Positions 23,609 to 32,661 of a stretch of DNA of 35,499 nucleotides are shown piece by piece. Below the pieces are notes generated by a model. It was not told the origin of the DNA. It worked only from the letters and a program-made list of their open reading frames with translations, and ran no database searches. Source of the stretch: Phycisphaerae bacterium (GTDB lineage: Bacteria; Planctomycetota; Phycisphaerae; UBA1845; Fen-1342); the NCBI GenBank assembly GCA_028277645.1, contig JANQFV010000032.1, forward strand, positions 1 through 35,499. The letters are read 5' to 3'. Numbering within the stretch: the stretch's first letter is position 1; every line of letters starts with the position of its first letter. Made by a program: the position numbers and the translations under genes.

Positions 23609-24092
23609 TGCGCCACCCTTTGAGGGTCCGGCTCCCCGCGTGGTCTGTTAGCAGTCGGCAGACCGGACGTGCGAGCCGCCGACCACTGCGTGGTACGTGT
23701 ACGCCGTGGGGAGTCAACAGCGGCCGTCGCAGTAATTCCCGCGGCGACGGCGTTCGCGCACTTCGCAAGCGTGCAGCCATTATTGCTGTATCCGCCGGTG
23801 TGGCAAGCCGGGTGCGTGGGGTCCGATCACGTTCGGTGTGACGCCCGTCACTGTCGCGTGCACGGAATTTGAGGAGATTTTGGTAAAAAAACCCAGCGGG
23901 CTGTCAAACCTCACAATCACCGGTCTATCTCCAGGTGATCAGGCGATGCGATCGAGCAAAGCCAGGTCGGACAGGTAGGGCGAGAGAGCAGCGAGCGAGC
24001 CAATCTTCGCTGGCGTCGAGTCCGTCGGGGACTCCCGCCCGCGGTGTGCCCCGGGTTCTTCAAGATGCGGCTTAGACCGCAGGAGGTCAGCA
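23609..24092. other. Divergent intergenic region and long 5' leader
   Basis: About 480 bases between the DUF3800 gene (minus) and the secreted-protein gene (plus). It holds several small hairpins: ATCACC/GGTGAT at about 23917-23939, GAGTCC/GGACTC at about 24018-24034, and TGCGG/CCGCA at 24066-24081. An A-run stands at 23885-23891. No gene and no confident promoter was found. The AGGAGGT at 24081-24087 is the ribosome binding site of the next gene. Confidence 0.45.
24066..24087 (+). promoter_or_regulatory. Strong ribosome binding site with abutting hairpin
   Basis: AGGAGGT (24081-24087) is a near-perfect Shine-Dalgarno five bases before the ATG at 24093. A small hairpin TGCGG-CTTAGA-CCGCA (24066-24081) ends right at it, which could tune ribosome access. 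The hairpin role is inference. Confidence 0.55.
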
Positions 24093-26204
24093 ATGTTGCG
24101 GAGCAGGAACAGTCGTTGGGGAGCGTTGGCGTTGAGTGCGGTGCTGGTTGTCGGTGCCGCCGCTAGCGCGGACGTGTATTTCGAGATTCGTACGATGAGC
24201 GAGTGGGATGAGGCCCTGGCCACGGGGCACGTGGTGCCGTTTACGACGCCGCAGTGGGACCAGTACTTTGATGAGTGGCTGATGTTCACCGAGGAAGGGG
24301 ACCCCTATCCGCCGACGCAGTTCATCGAGCCGGTGCTCTATCCGTACGAAGGCCCGGAAGTCCCGCCGGATCCTAACTATCCCGGCGGCCTGGTGATGGC
24401 CTGGGGCGACGAGAATCTCCCGGACGGGCAGTTCGCCAGTGCCTGGCAGTACGACTACCTGGTCGACCCGGACCTTTCGAACGCGATCATCACGCTGACG
24501 GTGTTCCCGCCGCAGTTTGGGCAGAACGGCGGCATCACGCAGATTTCGTTCGGCATTCAGGACCTCGCCAGCAACACCCGGTCGTGGTATTGGAACGTGG
24601 GCCCCGGTACGAGCATTCCCTGGAACGTGCCGACGCCGATCACGATTGACTGCACACAAACCGGCCTGGGCGCGACGACGCCGGCTGCGACGGGCTACAT
24701 GAGCAACCCGGCGTTTAACATCGCGATGGTGCAGTGGTTTATTGCTGATGAGAACGGCCTGATCGTCGGTGGTCAGGTCCCGGCCCCTCCGCCCGGCGGT
24801 CCGCCCGCAGCGGTGTGGAACTACTGGTACGACATCGTCGTGCAGCCGAAGTCTGGCGGCAGCGACTACATGTTCGAGTTCTCGCTCGATATCGGCTCCG
24901 ACATCGAGTTGAGCGACCCGTTCGTCGACGGCGACGAGGCGGCCGACCCTGGCGACGTGTACTGGTGGCAGAGCGCGCCGATCGTTCCGCCGGGCCGGGA
25001 CGGGTTCAAGGATGACCTGTTCATCTTCAACTTCGACCCGTGGCCCGATCCGCCGGATCCGAACCTCTCGACGGCGGTGCCGGTCGGTTTCGGCAGCATT
25101 CAGGATTACTTCGAGTGGTTCGACCTCGACGGCCATGACCAGCTCGACTTCTCCCTGCTCGACATCCAACTCCCGTATCCGCACGTGCAGAGTCAGTGTG
25201 TCCACTTCCCGGATCACGTGTTGTTCTCGTTCGAAGATGACCAGGCCCCCGGTTGGCCCGTGGCTGACGTGCCGGTGAACGCGTTCTCCCCGGCGGGAGT
25301 CACGCATGGCACGACCGCCGGCCAGGATGAGATCCTTGGTCTGGACGTGATGATCGTTCCCGGTCCGCCGCCGTATCCGATCATGAACGTCTATCCGTTC
25401 GCGGATGAGCGCACCGTACACCCGAGCATGGCGCCCAACCCGGACTTCGCGGAAGAGGACGACGACGACGTTGACTCGCTCGATATTGTGGAGAACGAGG
25501 ACGGTTGCCCGATCTGGACGTTCAGTGCGGACCATGAGGCGAACCTGAACCTCGACCCCGGCGACATCTACGAGGTCACCGCGTTTGGCCCGGTGCTCGT
25601 GGTTGACGAAGTGTTCCACCTCGGCATGCCCGATGAGGTCGACGTCGACGCGTTCGAGTTCGTCTGGGCCGAGAATCCGGAGTTCCCCGGTACGCCGATG
25701 CTGGCAGTGCTGTTCAGTGTCGACGAGGATGATCCGCTGACGCCGAATGCGAATGAGTCCGGCGGCTTCGATCCGTCGCAGGTCTTCATCTCGTGGCTGC
25801 TGGGCTGGAGCATGCCGTTCACCGATCCGCTCGGCGAGGACGTCGACGCGCTGACCGTGTGGCGTGAGTCGCTCGAGCCGCAGCAGCCGACCGGTGCCTG
25901 CTGCACCGCGGGCATCTGCACGATCACGACGCAGGCGGCCTGCATCGCCGGCGGCGGCTACTACAAGGGTGACAACACGATTTGCACCGCCAACACCTGC
26001 GTGTGCCGCGGCGATGCGAACTGTGACGGGCTGATCGACTTTGGCGACATCAACCCGTTCGTCGCGGCCCTGCTGAGCGGCACGTACTGCGACGGCACCG
26101 GTGCCAACGCCGACGTGAACGGCAACGGCTCGGTCGGGTTCGACGATATCAACCCGTTCGTAGCGTTGTTGACAACCAACCCGCTGCCGATCGTTTGCCC
26201 GTAA
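24093..26204 (+). CDS. Secreted dockerin-tailed protein of unknown function
   Basis: 703 residues. The N-terminal signal peptide RWGALALSAVLVVGAAASA ends near residue 26. The following ~585 residues are rich in Asp, Pro, Trp and Tyr and beta-type in pattern; I do not recognise a known catalytic domain. An acidic cluster EEDDDDVDSLD is seen near residue 455. At about residues 597-635 comes a Cys-rich module PTGACCTAGICTITTQAACI...CTANTC, a short planctomycete-type unit. The protein ends in two dockerin-like calcium-loop repeats: GDANCDGLIDFGDINPFVAA and ADVNGNGSVGFDDINPFVAL. The same tail occurs in the two proteins to the right, suggesting a common sorting or anchoring route at the cell surface. 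Start supported by signal peptide and strong RBS. Confidence 0.85.
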   Translation: MLRSRNSRWGALALSAVLVVGAAASADVYFEIRTMSEWDEALATGHVVPFTTPQWDQYFDEWLMFTEEGDPYPPTQFIEPVLYPYEGPEVPPDPNYPGGLVMAWGDENLPDGQFASAWQYDYLVDPDLSNAIITLTVFPPQFGQNGGITQISFGIQDLASNTRSWYWNVGPGTSIPWNVPTPITIDCTQTGLGATTPAATGYMSNPAFNIAMVQWFIADENGLIVGGQVPAPPPGGPPAAVWNYWYDIVVQPKSGGSDYMFEFSLDIGSDIELSDPFVDGDEAADPGDVYWWQSAPIVPPGRDGFKDDLFIFNFDPWPDPPDPNLSTAVPVGFGSIQDYFEWFDLDGHDQLDFSLLDIQLPYPHVQSQCVHFPDHVLFSFEDDQAPGWPVADVPVNAFSPAGVTHGTTAGQDEILGLDVMIVPGPPPYPIMNVYPFADERTVHPSMAPNPDFAEEDDDDVDSLDIVENEDGCPIWTFSADHEANLNLDPGDIYEVTAFGPVLVVDEVFHLGMPDEVDVDAFEFVWAENPEFPGTPMLAVLFSVDEDDPLTPNANESGGFDPSQVFISWLLGWSMPFTDPLGEDVDALTVWRESLEPQQPTGACCTAGICTITTQAACIAGGGYYKGDNTICTANTCVCRGDANCDGLIDFGDINPFVAALLSGTYCDGTGANADVNGNGSVGFDDINPFVALLTTNPLPIVCP

Positions 26205-26237
26205 CGAGCGACGACGGCAGAACTGCACCATAACAAA

Positions 26238-26267
26238 CGGGCACGCGACGGAAACGTCGCGTGCCCG
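26238..26267. terminator. Bidirectional hairpin terminator between convergent genes
   Basis: A perfect 13-base-pair stem, CGGGCACGCGACG with its exact reverse complement, is closed by a GAAA tetraloop. It lies 34 bases after the plus-strand stop. A TTTT stands about ten bases further on the plus strand. Confidence 0.75.
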
Positions 26268-26304
26268 CTGTGCTGTTTTCGATCTCTGGGCAACTCGCGT
26301 GCTA

Positions 26305-26328
26305 CGTCGGCCACAGGAGGGGCCGACG
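26305..26328 (-). terminator. Second hairpin just after the protease gene stop
   Basis: CGTCGGCC (26305-26312) pairs with GGCCGACG (26321-26328) around an eight-base loop, five bases beyond the stop of the minus-strand protease gene. It has no T-tract, so it may act together with the 26238 hairpin. Confidence 0.5.
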
Positions 26329-26332
26329 CTAC

Positions 26333-29300
26333 CTACCGATTTAGCACTTCCAGCAGGAGGTTTACGAAGGGGTTGATGTCCTCGAAACCGGCGCGGTGGT
26401 TGCCGTCCAGGTCGATGTTGCGGTCCGGGCAGCCGGGGAAATCGACGGCGTAACGTGCGGGGTTCACGAAGCGCAGCGCGAACGGGGCGACGTCACTTAG
26501 ATCGATTACGCCGTCACAGTTTGCGTCGCCCGGCAGGCCGCAATCATCGAGTGTTGTCGTCGGGCTGTCCGGCGGGCCGGTCCAAGCGAAGATGAACGCG
26601 ATCCAGTCATCACAGTCCACGTCGTCGTCGCCGTCGAAGTCAAACGCGTCGACGCAATCGCCCGGCGTCATCGGGCTGGGTGGATCGGGCCACACGCCGT
26701 CGCCGAAGATGCACAGCGGGAAGCCGCGCTCGTCGATGCCGTCGACGTCGCCGTCGAGGTCGAGATCACCCGCGACGGGCTGCAAGCTGCCGGCGATGCT
26801 GATGTCGTCGAGGTTCCAGCCCTGGAAGCTCACGCCGCCGTCGGTCGGCCCCATGCCCCAGCGGACGTAGACGACGGGCTGCCGGTCCGCGACCGCGGAG
26901 ATGTCAAACTCCTGCGCGAGCCAGTCGTTGTCATCGATCGAGTCAACGCCGTTCTCCCAGACCACGTGCCAATCGACGCCGTTGTTGGAGACTTCGAGCG
27001 TGGCGTGATCGAAGAAGGACGACTCGACGCCGAGCCAGCGGTAGAACCGCACGGTCGTACCCGTGAGATGGGCACAGTCGATCGCAACGGTAGTCAGGTA
27101 GTCGGGCGGGTTGATGTTGTGGCCGTACACGCCGGCGAGGTTGTAGCCGTAGACCTTCGTGCCGGTGAAGCCGGCGATCGGGTCACCCATGATGCCCAGC
27201 GGTTGGCCGAAGGCCCAGTCGCCGTCGACGGACCAGCCCGGATCGACCTCGAGCGGGAAGTTATAAGCGAACTCCGGCGCGGCGACGTTGACCGTGACGG
27301 TGGCCACGTTGGATTCGTTGGCGCCGTCGGAGACCTGGTAGTCGAACGTCGCAGTGCCCGTGAAGCCCAGCGGCGGGTGATACTCGACCTTGGCCGAGCC
27401 GTTGAGCGTGGTGTAGGGCAGGTCAGTGGGTTCGATCGCCACGCCGGCGTCCGCGTCGATCAGCTCGCCGACGGCCGGGAGCGCCAGGATCGTGAACTCG
27501 AGCGGATCGTCGTTCGGATCGATGCCGAACAGGACGATGGCGGCGAAGCTGAAGCGCGCGATGTCGAAGACCTGGTCGTGGGCCTCCGGCACAGTCGGCA
27601 GGAAGAGCAGGACGTCATCGACGAACCAGTCATCGCCGGTCGTGCCGCCCGACTCGCTGCGGAAGCGCAGGCGGAAGTCGCGATGCAGCGCGCTTTCGGG
27701 CAGGAGCACGTTGGCGAGCTCGAACGTGTCCATGTCGTCGCCGGCGCCCTCGTGCCGGTTGAGCGTGCGCCAGACGCCGACGTCGTCGAGATATTCGACG
27801 AGCAGGTCTTCGCCGGTCTCGGGACTGTCGCCGGCGCCAGTTCGCTGCCAGGCGTAGTGCAGGCGAACGGGCGAGATCGTCGACAGATCGATCGCGAAGC
27901 TCTCGAGCAGGTCGCCGCCGGATGCGATGCCGTTGAAGCGGGCCGCGTACGGCGGACTCGGCTCGTTGAGCCCCTCGCTGTCGATCGTGGCATCGACGGT
28001 GCGACGCCACTTGTCGGCGTCAAAATCGGTCGTGGGGAAGCTGTCGGCGAACGGCAGGCCGAGAATCGGCTCGACGACCAGGGAGATCGTCGCGACGTTG
28101 GACGTGTGCGTACCGTCGTCAGCGACGAACTCAAACGCGTCAGGGCCGGTGTAAGCGGTATCGGGAGCGTAGCGCACCTCATGGCCGTTGCCGACCAGTG
28201 TGTATGGCAGGTCGTTGGGTTCGATCGGCGTGCCGTTGCCGAGGTCGATCAACGTGCCATTCGCCGGCAGCGCAACGATTGCGAACGTTAGCGTGTCGTT
28301 ATTGGGATCGACCGCGGACAGCGCGATGTCGCGGAAGCCGTCGATCTCGACCACATAAGCGTCGCTCTCGGCGAACGGTGCGTCGGCCAGGCTCAGCGTG
28401 ACGTCGTCGAGGAACCAATCGTCGAAGGCCTCGTCGGCATCGGCCGAGCCGGTCGAGCTGAAGCGCAGTTGGAAGCTGTCGTGCAACGCCGAGGTCGGGA
28501 GGAACTCCGACTCGGTCATGAAGCTGGTCATGTCCTCGCCGTCGCCGGCGTATTCGGCGATCAGCTCCCATTCGCCGGCGTCGTTGAAGAACTCGACGAC
28601 GAGGTTCTCGCCGGAGTCAGGGTCTTCGCCGCCGCCGGTGCGCTGCCAGCCGTACGTCAGGCGGACGGCGTCGATCGCACTGAGGTCGATCAGGTGTGAC
28701 GTTATGCTGTCGAAGCCGACCGGCTGGCCATTGAACCGCGCCGCATAAGGGGGGGACGGAATACTGAGGCCGACGTCGTCGATCGTCGCGTTGAATGCCT
28801 CCACCCATTTGTCCGGTTCGAAGGTTTGCGTCGGGAACGAATCCGCGAACGGCAGCAGAATGACCGGGTTCACGTAGACGGTGACCGTGGCGGTGTTGGA
28901 CGCGCCGCCGCCGGGCGGCGTGCCGCCGTCGTCGACGAGAAACGCAAACGTATCTTCGCCGATGAAGCTGGTCGACGCGTACGTCACGGCATTGCCCGCA
29001 GTCAGCGTGTAAGGCAGATCGCTGGGCTGGATCAGATGGTCATTCGACGCGTCGCGCAGCTCGTACGTCGGCAGCGCAGTGATGGTGTACGCGAGCGCGC
29101 CGGGCGGAACGGGCAGGCCATCGTCCACAGCGCGAAGCGCGATGAACGTCTCGCGATCCTGACCGACGACAACGTCGTCATCGCCGGCCGTGGGAGGTCG
29201 CGATCCGCACGCATCGAGCTCCGACAGGTCGCTCAGCAGGTAGTCGATCGGAACGTCAAGACCCTGTGACAATCCCACGATGCCGTCCTGTGCGTCGACG

Positions 29301-32300
29301 TTCAACCACGTGATGCGGATCATGCCGTCAAAGAACAGCTCGATCTGGAACGTGCTGCGGTTGAAGACGCCGTCTTCGGGCACGTCCAGCCACGAGACGA
29401 CGTAGCGGTCATCAAGCTGGGCGGCGCGGACCTCGCCGCCGGCCGCCGGATCGAAGTCGTCGAACAGCGCCGAGATGCGCGGGCTGTCGAAGTGGTCGTC
29501 AATGGATTCGCTGCTGTCGCTGTCCGTGCGATCCAGCGTGATGTTGCCGTTGGCGTTGATGTGGACGATGTCGTACGCGTCGCCGTAGATCGAGACCTGC
29601 TTGCCGCTGTGCAGGCCGATGGACTCGGAGCCGTCGTCGCTCAGCGCCAGCAGCGTGCCGAGCATGGGATCGGTCGGTAGAATTAGCGTGTCGTAGCGAC
29701 AAGCCGCGTAGTATTCGAGCGAGCCGTTCGGCACGAATTCGATCGCGCTGTAAGCTAGGTCAAACCCGGTGTAGAACTGCTGCGTGAAGTAGTCCGGCAC
29801 GTCAGGCGTCGTGAATCCGAAGCACGCGCCGTTGTTGTCCTCGATCGTGCCGTTGCCGGCGGCGTCGCTCGCCAGGATGAAAAGCCGGTAGTGCGTCGCG
29901 TCCGTGAGGTCGGTCAGCGCGATGCTGTGCGATGTGTTGTATCCGGGAGCGGTTGCCGAATACGTCATAACGCCGCAAGCGTGGCCGAAGTAAACCGTGA
30001 CTTGTGCTGGCTCGTCCGTCTCGAACGTCACGCGGGCCGAGCGCGGCAGTACGTCCACGAATTGCACATTCGTGACGTCGGGTGATGAGCAATCAACGGC
30101 AGCGAAGGCCTCGACCAGGACGTTCTGGTTTCCCTGGCCGTCATCCGCATCGAGGTAACTGGACGAAATCGTGTCGCCTTCGGTCACGTGCAATGTGCCC
30201 GTAGCGTCCGTCTCGCTGACCGGCAGCAGGCCGATGAACGTGGCGGTCTCCGGCGCGGTCTCGACGAGCAGCAACGGTTCGCCGGCGGGTTCGGTGTCGG
30301 AACGGACAGTCAGTTCGATGGTCTCGGCGATCGCATCGCTCGTGTTCAGATCGCAGTCGTTCAGCCGCAGCGCGAGCACGTCGTCGCACGCCAGTGATTC
30401 GCGGGCGAACGACAATGCACCAGTTGGCGTGCAGTCGATCAGGTTTGGGCTGGCGACCAGGGAGTAAATCTGGGTGCCTTCCGGAATGTTGTGGCCGACG
30501 ACCTCGATGATGTACTTGCCCGGCGGTGGGCTGTCGATCACGACCTGCTCAATGTTGTTGCGGCGATCGGGTTGCGTGCGAATTGCAGGCGCTTCGGGCG
30601 TCGCGGGATCGAGCGTCCACGGCAGGTGCTCGCCGGACGCGGGGTCAATCACGCGCAGATCGAGGTCGTTGATCAGTGACGGAATCACGTTTGGCGCAGC
30701 AGGAACATCATCCCACGCGATGGTCACTTTGAGCTGGGCGGTGCCGGCCGGGACCACAATCAGCGACGGGCGGGTCTGCCCCTGGATCACCTCCGCCTCG
30801 AGCCAATTGCCGCTGCGCATCTGATCGATCGCGGACTCGATACGCACTGAGCCGTAGCCGGTCTTGTAGTCGGGCCCGATGTTCTCAATATCCTCGGCGG
30901 TGTGCGCGAGCAACGCCTTCAGCGTGGATCCGCGAAAATCCGGAGCACCGGGGTAGTGCGCGCGGAAGTCTTGCAACAGCAGCGCGGACAGCCCAGCTAC
31001 GGTCGGGCTGGCCATCGACGTGCCGCACTTGGTGTTGTACGCGCCGGAGCTCGAGCAAGACGTCACACCCTGGTCGGCATTCGATTGGCAACCGGGCGCG
31101 CTGATATCGGGCTTGATGCGACCGTCGTCGGTTGGTCCCCAGCTCGTGAAGCTCGTGACCGAGTCGTCGTTGGAGTTCAGCGCGCCGACGGTGATGTGGT
31201 TCTTGGCGCAGGCGGGCGGTGCGGTGGAGTGGTACAGCACGCCGCAGTTGGTCGAACTGCGCTCGTTGCCGTTGGCCCAGACGATGCGGAAGGGGCGGCC
31301 AAGCGAGCCGGCGACGATCGCGTCGATCAGTGCCGACGTGACCCCGTAGTCGCCGGTCCAATCGCAATCAAAGCCGTTGGAGGCGACGTTTGTGCCGATC
31401 GAGTTGTTCGCCAGCGCGGCGCCCCAGACGTTGATCGCGTCAATGTAGTCGGCTTCGAGATCGCCTGGGTCGGTGTAGAGGAAGCCCGCCTGAAGCGGGC
31501 CGGCCGTCTCGAACTCGTACGACTCGATCGAGACGCCCGGGGCCATGCCGCGCAGGCTGCCGCCGCTGGCGGTGCCGTCGCCACCGATGGTGCCGGCGAC
31601 GTGCGTGGCATGGTCGGACAGGCCGCTGCCGTCGCGGTTGGTGGCGCGACCGACCATATCGGGGTGATCCGTCAGGACGGAGCCGGCATCGTAGACCATC
31701 ACGGAAATGCCGGTGCCGTCAAGCTCGTATGGCACGTCCTGCGCAATGTTCGCGCCGGTTCGATCGCGATTGCTGTCGTTGCACGGAGAAAAGGCCGGCA
31801 GGGGTGGCTCGATGTACTGCACTGCGTCTTCGTCGGCCAGGGCCAGGAGACTGTGGTACGGCAGCTCGATGACGGCGGCGTTGATGCTGCGTATTCGCGA
31901 GCGGATGACGGCGTTGTGGCGGGCGGCGGTGGGTAGTCCTTCACCGGCGAGATCGACGTCGCGGTGGAATTGCACGTAGCAGGCCACGATCGGATTGTCG
32001 CTATGCGGCTGCGTGTTGTCTGTGTCACCGGGCGTCTTGTCTACGTCGGTCGCTGCGTCGCGAACGAGTGCCCAAGGCACGATCTCGCCGCAGGCCAGTG
32101 TCGGGTGCAGCTTCCAGTCGCGCTGAATGGGCAGCACGACGCGCAGTGCGGACAGGGCCGCGACGTCGGCTTCGTTAAAGCGGGCGGCGTCAACGCGGGC
32201 GAAATACGCGTTGTTGCCCACGTAGTTCAGCAACCGTACACCAGCAGCGGCGAGCCGGCTGCGCTCGATGGACGTGATCGGGCGGTCGAACTGCACGACG

Positions 32301-32470
32301 ACACGCGCCGTGGTCGATGCGCGGGCGAGGCTGTGCAGTTGCTGTGCTGCCGCTTGCGAACTGACAAACTCAGTTGCGACGCTGCCGCTGCGCCAGTGCA
32401 ATTCGCCAGCGTGTGCGGCGGTCATTACGAGACTGGTTGTGAGAACGATGGAACTGATCAGACGCGCCAT
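26333..32470 (-). CDS. Giant secreted subtilisin-like (S8) protease with Ig-like, jelly-roll and dockerin-like modules
   Basis: 2045 residues from the ATG at 32470, chosen because AAGGAGG lies seven bases upstream and a signal peptide follows (ARLISSIVLTTSLVMTAAHA). A propeptide-like region extends to about residue 245. The S8 domain has D261 (VMVYDAGSV), H287 (SDHATHVAGT) and S485 (GTSMASPTVAG), with Asn in WANGNE. A KP-43-like beta domain follows (TIAWDDVPAAPN...INDLDLRV), then an Fn3-like segment (SARVTFETDEPAQVTVYFGH). Three alternating units of Ig/cadherin-like domain plus MAM/jelly-roll-like domain come next, and finally a calcium-loop region with GDANCDGVIDLSDVAPF and GFEDINPFVNLLLEVL. 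Probably an extracellular or surface protease attacking proteins. The first in-frame ATG at 32557 would only add a tail without signal character. Confidence 0.92.
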   Translation of the reverse strand: MARLISSIVLTTSLVMTAAHAGELHWRSGSVATEFVSSQAAAQQLHSLARASTTARVVVQFDRPITSIERSRLAAAGVRLLNYVGNNAYFARVDAARFNEADVAALSALRVVLPIQRDWKLHPTLACGEIVPWALVRDAATDVDKTPGDTDNTQPHSDNPIVACYVQFHRDVDLAGEGLPTAARHNAVIRSRIRSINAAVIELPYHSLLALADEDAVQYIEPPLPAFSPCNDSNRDRTGANIAQDVPYELDGTGISVMVYDAGSVLTDHPDMVGRATNRDGSGLSDHATHVAGTIGGDGTASGGSLRGMAPGVSIESYEFETAGPLQAGFLYTDPGDLEADYIDAINVWGAALANNSIGTNVASNGFDCDWTGDYGVTSALIDAIVAGSLGRPFRIVWANGNERSSTNCGVLYHSTAPPACAKNHITVGALNSNDDSVTSFTSWGPTDDGRIKPDISAPGCQSNADQGVTSCSSSGAYNTKCGTSMASPTVAGLSALLLQDFRAHYPGAPDFRGSTLKALLAHTAEDIENIGPDYKTGYGSVRIESAIDQMRSGNWLEAEVIQGQTRPSLIVVPAGTAQLKVTIAWDDVPAAPNVIPSLINDLDLRVIDPASGEHLPWTLDPATPEAPAIRTQPDRRNNIEQVVIDSPPPGKYIIEVVGHNIPEGTQIYSLVASPNLIDCTPTGALSFARESLACDDVLALRLNDCDLNTSDAIAETIELTVRSDTEPAGEPLLLVETAPETATFIGLLPVSETDATGTLHVTEGDTISSSYLDADDGQGNQNVLVEAFAAVDCSSPDVTNVQFVDVLPRSARVTFETDEPAQVTVYFGHACGVMTYSATAPGYNTSHSIALTDLTDATHYRLFILASDAAGNGTIEDNNGACFGFTTPDVPDYFTQQFYTGFDLAYSAIEFVPNGSLEYYAACRYDTLILPTDPMLGTLLALSDDGSESIGLHSGKQVSIYGDAYDIVHINANGNITLDRTDSDSSESIDDHFDSPRISALFDDFDPAAGGEVRAAQLDDRYVVSWLDVPEDGVFNRSTFQIELFFDGMIRITWLNVDAQDGIVGLSQGLDVPIDYLLSDLSELDACGSRPPTAGDDDVVVGQDRETFIALRAVDDGLPVPPGALAYTITALPTYELRDASNDHLIQPSDLPYTLTAGNAVTYASTSFIGEDTFAFLVDDGGTPPGGGASNTATVTVYVNPVILLPFADSFPTQTFEPDKWVEAFNATIDDVGLSIPSPPYAARFNGQPVGFDSITSHLIDLSAIDAVRLTYGWQRTGGGEDPDSGENLVVEFFNDAGEWELIAEYAGDGEDMTSFMTESEFLPTSALHDSFQLRFSSTGSADADEAFDDWFLDDVTLSLADAPFAESDAYVVEIDGFRDIALSAVDPNNDTLTFAIVALPANGTLIDLGNGTPIEPNDLPYTLVGNGHEVRYAPDTAYTGPDAFEFVADDGTHTSNVATISLVVEPILGLPFADSFPTTDFDADKWRRTVDATIDSEGLNEPSPPYAARFNGIASGGDLLESFAIDLSTISPVRLHYAWQRTGAGDSPETGEDLLVEYLDDVGVWRTLNRHEGAGDDMDTFELANVLLPESALHRDFRLRFRSESGGTTGDDWFVDDVLLFLPTVPEAHDQVFDIARFSFAAIVLFGIDPNDDPLEFTILALPAVGELIDADAGVAIEPTDLPYTTLNGSAKVEYHPPLGFTGTATFDYQVSDGANESNVATVTVNVAAPEFAYNFPLEVDPGWSVDGDWAFGQPLGIMGDPIAGFTGTKVYGYNLAGVYGHNINPPDYLTTVAIDCAHLTGTTVRFYRWLGVESSFFDHATLEVSNNGVDWHVVWENGVDSIDDNDWLAQEFDISAVADRQPVVYVRWGMGPTDGGVSFQGWNLDDISIAGSLQPVAGDLDLDGDVDGIDERGFPLCIFGDGVWPDPPSPMTPGDCVDAFDFDGDDDVDCDDWIAFIFAWTGPPDSPTTTLDDCGLPGDANCDGVIDLSDVAPFALRFVNPARYAVDFPGCPDRNIDLDGNHRAGFEDINPFVNLLLEVLNR
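26795..29190 (-). repeat. Three tandem Ig-like + jelly-roll units in the protease gene
   Basis: Approximate units are 28371-29190, 27585-28370 and 26795-27584, each about 800 bases (265 residues). The first two share blocks such as LPFADSFPT, DKW, SPPYAARFNG, GWQRTG/AWQRTG, FRLRF/FQLRF and DDWF(L/V)DDV. The Ig-like halves share PNDLPYTL/PTDLPYT/PSDLPYTL and the ending F..DDG....NTATV. The third jelly-roll half is much more divergent. Confidence 0.75.
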
Positions 32471-32602
32471 ACGGCAAACCTCCTTGCGGGGCAGGGAATC
32501 CCGGTGTTTCCGCTGCGCACTGCCTGTGGGAATCACCGGGAGGCCGTCCGGCAGCAACCGGGCGGCGTCCTGGAAGCTCCGTGGAGAGCAGATGGGGCGG
32601 CC

Positions 32603-32627
32603 GGGAGCCGGCGTGGTGCCGACTCCC
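32603..32627 (-). terminator. Hairpin between the P-domain gene and the protease gene
   Basis: GGGAGCCGGC and GCCGACTCCC pair over ten positions (one G-T wobble on the minus strand) around a five-base loop. It lies 35 bases beyond the stop of the P-domain gene and before the protease ribosome binding site. No T-tract follows; it may be an attenuator or a weak terminator. Confidence 0.5.
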
Positions 32628-32661
32628 GACCCGGACCTGTTATCCGCGCTGCCGCCTCCGC

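Noticed and set aside
23900..23990. c-di-GMP-type riboswitch
   Set aside because: CAAACC and CAAAGCC occur in the right order, but the surrounding stems, GAAA loop and conserved GGGACGCAAAGCC context are not present.
24087..26231. 714-codon minus-strand open frame opposite the secreted-protein gene
   Set aside because: It is the antisense shadow of the dockerin-tailed gene: Arg/Val/Asp-rich with no domain, no signal peptide and no ribosome binding site, whereas the plus strand has all of these.
26966..28291. 441-codon plus-strand open frame
   Set aside because: Antisense to the tandem-repeat part of the protease gene; its apparent internal repeats only mirror the repeats of the real gene.
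32471..32557. Upstream ATG at 32557 as start of the S8 protease
   Set aside because: The 29 extra residues lack signal-peptide character and include the AAGGAGG ribosome binding site of the ATG at 32470, which is followed by a proper signal peptide.
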